64,000 nt of DNA from Rhynchosporium graminicola (taxonomy: Eukaryota; Ascomycota; Leotiomycetes; Helotiales; Ploettnerulaceae): contig FJUW01000003.1 of the NCBI GenBank assembly GCA_900074885.1, positions 248,001-312,000 on the forward strand, given 5' to 3'. This document shows positions 57,759-64,000 of the stretch, one piece after another. Made by a program: the position numbers and the translations under genes. How positions within the stretch are numbered: the first letter of the stretch is position 1; each line of letters opens with the position of its first letter. The notes below the pieces were generated by a model, which worked only from the letters and a program-made list of their open reading frames with translations, did no database searches and was not told where the DNA came from.

Positions 57759-58619
57759 GTCTCAAGAGTCAAGACTGTCTGGAGACATTTATAACAGGGA
57801 AATCTAGGCTTCCTAATCACCTACAAACATCCGCTTTCACTTGTTTGCGCCATATTTCCAAAACTTTGGTCACAGTCCGTTCGGGATGCGAACCAACAGG
57901 TCTCTGCATTTGCTGCTGCAGGCCTTCCACTTGCTCTGTCCGGAATCCCATCATCGTGATCTGAGATCTGGGTCGTTAATAGTCTCAGCGATACTTCCCC
58001 TGAAAGGGAATGTCTTGAATCGACAATAGACAACTAGTAATAAATACGAAGAGTACAATAAATTATGTTCTTGACTGAGTAGGCCTTTAGGACGAAAGGA
58101 AAAAATTGACGATAAGGCACGGAGAGCTGTGCCAATTACCAGCTTTGACATGCACAGAAGGAAAGAGCGACGGATCCGAGGATTTCCCAATCCAGCTCTG
58201 GCATGTATTGTTCTGGCGAAGCTGCGATCAAGAATTTTGCTGTGTATGCGATGCTGTTGATGCAGCAAAGACCTTGTCCCCTGGACCTGAAGTCATGTCT
58301 TATAATTATTTTGTGACTTGATTGTCAACTCGATAAAATCTGGTCTCTGATCTGTAGCTTACAGCGTTAGCAGCTGGCGGTCACTTGGCTCGCACTTCCA
58401 AACTCGAGAAACATAACACAACTGAAAAGTGATATTATAAAATTCGCTCGATCCGATATGGACCTTCCAAGGTCTGCTCAATACCCAACGCCATGTTGTA
58501 CACCTATCCAATTGTTAACATTAGTGCTCCCGCTAAAATGCAAACAATAATCAATGTTCGTCCTGCGCCTCTTGACGCCTCTACTTGTACACTCTTTTCA
58601 GAGCCTTCCTACGGTCTCA
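57759..58619. other. intergenic, nothing recognised
   Basis: Between the start of the 427-aa gene and the stop of the 849-aa gene. Small overlapping ORFs in several frames show no motif; probably the promoter of the former and the 3' flank of the latter. Confidence 0.45.
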
Positions 58620-61169
58620 TCATTTCCTCAGCATATACGACAAGTCGGGTAAGCCTTTAACAACAGATTGCACAATTCTATCCTGCTCCACTTCCTCTTT
58701 CAACTTTTGATTCCTCGCAGGAGCAGGAGGCGGTGCGTGGACCTTGACCATTGCAGGACCTGCCGCTTTCGATATGAGCGATACAACGGGTATTGGCAAG
58801 GGAGCTGGTGCGGTGTCGAAGATCGAGAAATCTGCCGATACCCATGGGTCTGATGGTGGCGGCTGAGGACCTTCATGTAGTTTAAGCGGCACAGTAGACA
58901 AGTCTACAATCGGGGGGACACAATGACTGCTGAAAGTGGGCCCCAGTATTTGCTGACTACGTATCCCTTCAAAACTCGTTATCGACCGGTGGGTTTTCTT
59001 GTGCTCATCGTTATTCCATCCATGCGACCCTCCTTGCGTCTGACTAGGCCTCATTCCCCCAAAGCTCTGGGACTTTTTGTGCCGCAAGCCTCTTGACTGC
59101 GGGACAACGGGCAAAGCAGGAGTCGCTGGTGTTGAAACCATTTCACCCCAGTCATCATCCTCGTTGAAAACATTTGACATCGACAGGCCTGTGTGTATAG
59201 GATTATGCTGAGGGACAAGCGATATCTGATCATCTGTCGAGGCTGTTGTGGCAGAGTCCTGCGATGGAACGTTATAAGAGGGAATCGCCAGTGAGATTAG
59301 TGGATGAGAAGGTTGTGATTTCAAAGGGGCTAATGCGGCCCCCGGTGGTCTCGAATCCGTCCTCGAAAATGACGAGCTCTTTCTAGGCGAGAGTCTGCTG
59401 GCATCTGCATTCGTGTCTCCAGAGCCCGAGTTCCACCCGAAACTTGGTATATAAGGCACTGGGCTATCTTGTACGTCGAAAGACTTTGGTGCAGATACAG
59501 CATTGATTGAGCTCGTTCTTCTTGGCTTGCTAGAAAAAATGTGTGGTTTCTCATCTGAACTCTCTCGAGCTAGTCCTTGAGGCCACTCACGAGGAACCAC
59601 CGAAGCTGGCTTAGCTGTAGAACTTACGGTTGACATTCTCTTTCTGTGCTTCACAAAAACATCAGAAAGGGGAACTGCAGGTGCTTTTGGATTGTTCCAC
59701 CCGAAGACGGTGCTCCCTTTACTGCCACCCCCAAGTACTACGCGGCCACTGATGCGATCTTCTTCTATCCATCGAGATACAATTTTCAAGGTGTCTTCCC
59801 GTACTGTAGAGGGTTTCCAGCCTGCTCGGACGTAATTTTCATCATTGCCATTGTCGTGTTTCCGCTTTGTTCCATATCTGGATATTCTGTACCAAATCTT
59901 TCTTTGCTCCGCTGAAGTGAAGTTATCTGAGGGGACTAAGTCTGGTATGAAGATATTTTCTGACGTTGATTGTGGAGTACTGCTTGAAAAAATGCTCTCC
60001 AATTTCGAAGCTTCGAAAGCGTATTCCACAATGCCATAATCCCTTTTCAATGCAATTTCGGAGGGAGTAGGTTCCTGATGCTGGTCAGTTCGCCTGTCGT
60101 GTATTTCGCTCGAAGTTTGCATCGTCGGCTGAGGATCATCCAATCCTGCTCCCTCATCGTCCGACTGGCCTTCTTCAAAGTCTCCAAAGTCATCATATTC
60201 CTTAGAGATGTCGCTTTCATCTTCAAGTTCTTGTGACTTGGCACTGTCGGCACTCACCGATCTGCTCGCGGCTGGCTCATCATCGTCCGTCTTTGCCAGA
60301 ATATCCAAGTGCTGGACTAGCTCATGGACTTTTGTTGAAACCTTTCTTGAAGTTTCGGGGCGTTTGAATTTCGGTTCTTCGTCAAACGATGTCCTTGGTG
60401 ACTCCTGTGACAGCTCCTCATGTTGACTGTGCTCCGAAGGTGACGAAGATGGCCTTGATACAGGATCACTTTCTTGGCTCTCAAGACGCAGCAGCCCTCC
60501 CGAATGATTCTCCCTGTATTCATCTGTGTTCAGGTCACTAGCATTGGCTTCTGGGTGACCATCTCCAATTGTAGTATTTTCTCCATTCTCATGACACTCG
60601 TTTCGCACCAACGTTTCGACGGAAAGCCGTCTATCCTGTAGTACTGGAACCTCTGACCTGTTGGATCTCGGGATTGGAACCTTTGAACACACTGGCAGAA
60701 TGTCTCCCCCTCGAATTTCCTCTGATTCCTGCTCCCCGGTTTGCACTTCCACTGCCCAAGGATCCGGCGAAGGTTGACGTGAAATCGTTGGAGCTCCCAA
60801 GATCAGACCCAAATCAGAAAATGATGTTCCTTCGCAGCCCGTGGTAGACTGACTATCCCATGCCACAGACAAATCTTTGGACTCCGAAACTGTTGGATTC
60901 TCGACATCCCTAAGCTGTTTGCCCGAGCCATCCGCCGTACCGTCTAGTCCTGCTGTTTGCTGAGTGTCTTCTGGAAAAGCTGCCCAGTTTCCGAACCCAG
61001 AGCTGTCATCATCGTTGCCCCATGGCGAGTTTAACCTTTCTTCCAGTCCTAATCTCTTGAGTCGGACCGGGGTTGTTGGTTGATGAGCATATTCTTCTAT
61101 CTTAATTGGATTGGGTAATTGTACATCGTCTGCCCAAGGTGAGCTTCCCCACGGATCGTCCATAACCAT
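58620..61169 (-). CDS. conserved fungal disordered protein, 849 aa, with adaptor-ear-like motifs
   Basis: Single exon. The protein is mostly low-complexity, Ser/Pro/Asp-rich and likely disordered, with repeated Trp or Phe in acidic settings: DDPWGSSPWADD (start), SSGFGNWAAFPED (about 57-69), DDFGDFEEG (about 330), and DDDWGEM (about 675). These resemble the DFG/W-type short motifs by which proteins bind the ear domains of AP-1 and GGA clathrin adaptors. One globular part is visible at about 420-510: WYRISRYGTKRKH, ENYVRAGW, SRWIEEDRISGRVVLGGG, FGWNNPKAP. The C-terminus ends with a conserved-looking helix VVKGLPDLSYMLRK. From memory such proteins are widely conserved in Pezizomycotina and annotated without function; a role in vesicle traffic is inference from the motifs only. 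Divergent to CFD1 with a 287-bp shared gap. The start MVMDDPWG could also be Met3. Confidence 0.85.
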   Translation of the reverse strand: MVMDDPWGSSPWADDVQLPNPIKIEEYAHQPTTPVRLKRLGLEERLNSPWGNDDDSSGFGNWAAFPEDTQQTAGLDGTADGSGKQLRDVENPTVSESKDLSVAWDSQSTTGCEGTSFSDLGLILGAPTISRQPSPDPWAVEVQTGEQESEEIRGGDILPVCSKVPIPRSNRSEVPVLQDRRLSVETLVRNECHENGENTTIGDGHPEANASDLNTDEYRENHSGGLLRLESQESDPVSRPSSSPSEHSQHEELSQESPRTSFDEEPKFKRPETSRKVSTKVHELVQHLDILAKTDDDEPAASRSVSADSAKSQELEDESDISKEYDDFGDFEEGQSDDEGAGLDDPQPTMQTSSEIHDRRTDQHQEPTPSEIALKRDYGIVEYAFEASKLESIFSSSTPQSTSENIFIPDLVPSDNFTSAEQRKIWYRISRYGTKRKHDNGNDENYVRAGWKPSTVREDTLKIVSRWIEEDRISGRVVLGGGSKGSTVFGWNNPKAPAVPLSDVFVKHRKRMSTVSSTAKPASVVPREWPQGLARESSDEKPHIFSSKPRRTSSINAVSAPKSFDVQDSPVPYIPSFGWNSGSGDTNADASRLSPRKSSSFSRTDSRPPGAALAPLKSQPSHPLISLAIPSYNVPSQDSATTASTDDQISLVPQHNPIHTGLSMSNVFNEDDDWGEMVSTPATPALPVVPQSRGLRHKKSQSFGGMRPSQTQGGSHGWNNDEHKKTHRSITSFEGIRSQQILGPTFSSHCVPPIVDLSTVPLKLHEGPQPPPSDPWVSADFSIFDTAPAPLPIPVVSLISKAAGPAMVKVHAPPPAPARNQKLKEEVEQDRIVQSVVKGLPDLSYMLRK

Positions 61170-61456
61170 AGACGCGAGCTGGACCTCTCATATTGATGGG
61201 AGTATGATAGAAGATTGAAGCGCCGTCATGCTCGTCGATTGTCGACGTAGATGCGTTTCGGTCTGATGTTCTGCCAGCTACAGCAGCTGAGCTCCGGAAC
61301 GGGGACGTGTTTTTCCGTCTCCCCCACTGTGGGACAATTGTTTTCGCGGATTCATAATCAAGGCATCTGTATGGAATGCGACATCGCAAATCTTTTGCCA
61401 TGAAACAAAAACAACCTCACAAGAAACCGGATTAATGGATCTCGATACTTCACGCA
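61170..61456. promoter_or_regulatory. divergent promoter region, 849-aa gene (-) / CFD1 (+)
   Basis: 287 bp between two divergent start codons. A minus-strand 99-codon ORF covering 61102-61401 overlaps it in another frame and is taken as a shadow. No clear TATA box. Confidence 0.55.
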
Positions 61457-62443
61457 ATGTCTCTCGATAAAGTCAAACATATCGTTCTGGTACGAACACG
61501 TCCTCTCAACACTACCTTATCCTAACAAATACAGGTCCTCTCGGGCAAAGGTGGCGTAGGAAAGTCTTCAATAACGACCCAGCTCGCTCTTTCACTCTCC
61601 CTTGCCGGCCACTCTGTCGGAATTCTTGATATTGATCTTACTGGTCCTTCAATACCCCGACTTTTCGGTATCGAGTCTGCCAAAGTTACACAAGCACCGG
61701 GAGGTTGGATACCAGTTCCTGTACATCCAGCGAATCCGGGAGCAGGCATAGGCGCACTCTCCTGCATGAGTCTGGGTTTCCTACTACGAGAGCGAGGGGA
61801 TGCGGTCGTATGGCGGGGACCAAAGAAGACTGCTATGGTCCGGCAATTTCTTTCAGATGTGCTCTGGGGAGAAATCGACTACCTTCTCATTGATACTCCG
61901 CCTGGGACATCGGATGAACATATTTCACTTGCAGAAACACTTCTTAAGAATGCACGTCCAGGACAAGTTGCCGGAGCCGTGGTTGTCACCACTCCCCAGG
62001 CTGTGGCTACCGCAGATGTGAAAAAGGAGCTGAACTTTTGTACAAAGACGGGCATCAACGTCATCGGGGTGATTGAGAATATGAGCGGTTTTGTTTGTCC
62101 CAATTGCTCGGAATGCACAGAAATCTTCCAGAAAGGAGGTGGGAAGCTCATGGCAAAAGAGTTTGGAGTACGATTCCTTGCTTCGGTGCCTCTTGATCCT
62201 CAATTCGTCATGCTGGTTGAGACTGGTAGAATACCAGAATATCCGATTGGTAGCGAAATCCACGGCAAGGATATTGGAGGCCTCACAGACGGAAATGGAA
62301 ACGGCATGTTACCTATCAAACAGCCGGAACTGCTGGTCGAAAAATACAAGGCATGCTCTCTATGTCGAATCTTCGAGACTGTCACGATGGATGTGGTAGC
62401 AGCCGTGGAGCAGAGAGCTGCAGAAGGATTGTCAGCTGTCTGA
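61457..62443 (+). CDS. CFD1: cytosolic Fe-S cluster assembly factor CFD1 (NUBP2 type P-loop ATPase)
   Basis: Two exons, 61457-61489 and 61535-62443, giving 313 aa. The 45-nt intron (GTACGA donor, CCTAAC branch, CAG acceptor) is phase 0 and joins [11 protein letters not shown] to [12 protein letters not shown], the expected start of the family. Marks: deviant Walker [11 protein letters not shown] (residues 14-23, with the Lys typical of the Mrp/MinD group), [25 protein letters not shown] (Walker B region), [11 protein letters not shown], and the bridging-cluster motif CPNC (about 199-202) followed by Cys205. CFD1 forms a heteromer with NBP35 and assembles 4Fe-4S clusters in the cytosol for transfer to cytosolic and nuclear apoproteins. 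The absence of an N-terminal four-Cys extension separates it from NBP35. The C-terminus is about 20 residues longer than the core family and ends with AAEGLSAV. Confidence 0.95.
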
Positions 62444-63285
62444 GTTCTCTTCTGATTCCAGAAAATGCCTCATCAGTTAAATACGCTCGCAGTCTCCTGT
62501 CCGAGCAAAGCTCGCCCTCGAAAGCAACATGCAGCTCCGTGACGAATAGCACCACTCACTGTCTTTTGCGCAGCTCGCAGGGACATTTGGCTCTTGGAGA
62601 TACAATTCGACTGCTATCAATTATCTGATGGCTCCACGCCATCGTTGACCAAGGCCGGAGTCCTTGAGCAATTGGTCCTTACAAGGCACGCGATGGAGAC
62701 AAAGGGTAGAGCAATTCAGCCCCATTCGCTCAGTAAAGTCCAGTGGTGGCCAAGATTTCCAGCATGTAGCCGCATAGTAGGGTTGTTAGTTGCAAGCCTT
62801 GGTGGCAGATTCTCGGTCAGATTTACGCTTTGCATTTAGCACTTGGTATGGCCATTCTTGTTCGGCTGATTGTGCAAACTACTCGGCAAAGCGAGCATAT
62901 CTGAAGTCCTGTTCATCGCGAACAGCAGGCAAAATCGTTTCAAATTCGCAATTGCTTCAGCAAACTAGAAATTAGAAGCGGTGCCTATATCCATGTCGTT
63001 CTGCACTTCTTTTCGTGCTGGTCAATGCCATGATTACATGAATGATGTAATGATGTTATAATCTGTGGTGAGAACCTGGCCTACTCTCTTCTTGCATATC
63101 ATGTAGCGTACATTTACTTGTTGAAGCCTACATTCTAGAAAATATTGAATGGTGTGGACATCCATTCGAAGCTAGTGTTTAAGAGTTATTCTTTGGGAGA
63201 CGCTTATTGTGACCAAGCACGGCGTAGTGTGATGGTTTAGATGTTTTCAAATTGTTGAGGCCCTGCAATTATCCCCTTCCTGCAG
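62444..63285. other. intergenic, nothing recognised
   Basis: The 3' flanks of two convergent genes (CFD1 and the HET-type gene). The small plus-strand ORFs here have no motif. Confidence 0.5.
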
Positions 63286-64000
63286 TCATATAAGGATGAG
63301 ACTCTCCGTATTGCTCTCGTCCCACAATTCACCTTGCATCATGCCATGCACATATGCCGTACCCACGAACATGAACTTTCTCTCTCCTGTACCTAGCACT
63401 GGCCTCAACACGGCCGGTAAACTCATACCACTCATCAACGCCACTACATCGCCCTCCCTCAGCGTATGAGACGCCAGTCCAAACCACCCTGTCTCGGTCT
63501 CGAAAACCGTATTCCCTCTGGCGACAGCCCACACGAGATGCAAGACTCTTGCGATATCATCATCGGCTTTCATAGCACACATGGTAAGCCAGTATGGATC
63601 CTCGACGAACGAGCTCCATCTTGGATCGTCGAAGAACCGAGCTCGCAGTTGCTGTGCGCAAGACGTGTAAGTAAGTTCCTTTAAGAATATCTTGGGAAGA
63701 GGATGACACATGTCTCAAGAAAGTGAAGAGGATAGATAGACGTCCTCATTACGTACGGGATCATCGCGCGCATTCTCAAAGAACACAGCGGCTTCTTCAG
63801 CCATTGATTCCCACGGCGGCTGGGTACAGCACAGCACGGAGAAGAAATCGCTGTAAGCTCTACCGCTTGCAGCAAGAAGCGATAGGTTGCCCTGTGTGAC
63901 TGTAGCCATTATTGTCTCGTACGTACTCCCATACTTCTGAGAGACGCGTGAGCCTACGGTGATGCAAAACGTCGTCCATTCTTGCAGGGCGTGTATGGTC
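63286..64000 (-). CDS. heterokaryon-incompatibility (HET) type protein, C-terminal part
   Basis: Partial: the gene continues past the right edge of the window. Two exonic stretches, 63757-63999 and beyond, and 63286-63690, are joined by a phase-0 intron at 63691-63756 (66 nt, GTACGT donor, AAG acceptor), giving 215 residues. The last 60 residues carry the typical end of HET proteins: LREGDVVALMSGMSLPAVLRPV, then FMFVGTAYVHGMMQGELWDE, matching the usual GD-x-hydrophobic-G-x3-P-x-hLR and VG-x-AY-x-HG-x-M-x-GE pattern. The N-terminal HET domain, which would trigger the cell-death response on non-self recognition, is not in view, so activity cannot be judged. An alternative, shorter 39-nt intron would also keep the frame but is below usual length. 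CFD1 is the convergent neighbour. Confidence 0.8.

Noticed and set aside
61102..61401. 99-codon minus-strand ORF overlapping the start of the 849-aa gene
   Set aside because: Different frame, covers the divergent promoter with CFD1, no domain; a shadow.
1..64000. tRNA, rRNA and CRISPR arrays
   Set aside because: I saw no cloverleaf with A/B boxes, no rRNA segment and no regularly spaced repeat array; the repeats present are LTRs and short tandem runs.

Overview
The window comes from a filamentous ascomycete (Pezizomycotina). Genes carry short introns of about 44-102 nt with GTRNGT donors and TNCTAAC-like branch sites, and the protein families are fungal (LCCL membrane protein, GABA-type permease, Dal5-type transporter, HET protein). 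A long AT-rich block shows the marks of repeat-induced point mutation (RIP): TpA is very common, CpA is rare, and the stops inside old reading frames are almost all TAA/TAG. The exact class cannot be fixed from the sequence.

Layout. 1-1305 is the 3' end of a mutated Ty3/Gypsy element (family A). 1306-about 1900 is AT-rich relic DNA. 1.9-11.9 kb is a normal-composition gene island: an HxxHC single-pass membrane protein (-), the QTRT2 subunit of tRNA-guanine transglycosylase (-), an LCCL-domain multipass protein (+) and a four-exon amino-acid/GABA permease (+). 11954-49414 is one block of nested LTR retrotransposons. 49.4-52.4 kb is a transition zone with almost no genes. 52.4-64 kb is a second gene island: a Dal5-type MFS transporter (-), an orphan 427-aa protein (-), an 849-aa disordered protein with adaptor-binding-like motifs (-), the cytosolic Fe-S scaffold CFD1 (+) and the 3' part of a HET-type gene (-).

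The nest resolves completely from LTR ends and 5-bp target-site duplications (TSDs). An outer minus-strand family A element (A2, TSD AACTC) received family B (12984-20761, TSD GAAGA) in its pol and family C (26183-49242, TSD AATAT) in its 5' LTR. Family C received a second family A element (A3, 28536-37836, TSD TAAAT) and family D (41755-48664, TSD ACTAT). Family D received a family A element now reduced to a solo LTR (42860-43094, TSD CTAAC). Removing the nest and one TSD copy joins 11883-11953 to 49420-49695 in one reading frame: with a 44-nt intron this gives a 100-codon ORF, so the outer element probably split a small host gene.

Families B and D each carry an extra reading frame antisense to the element, between the end of pol and the 3' LTR, tail-to-tail with pol. 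In D this frame is about 189 codons, its internal stops are all TAA/TAG, and it looks like a mutated Cys-cluster plus coiled-coil protein. Element A3 contains a single N (32139) flanked by a 2735-bp direct repeat without indels, most likely an unmerged contig overlap rather than biology.
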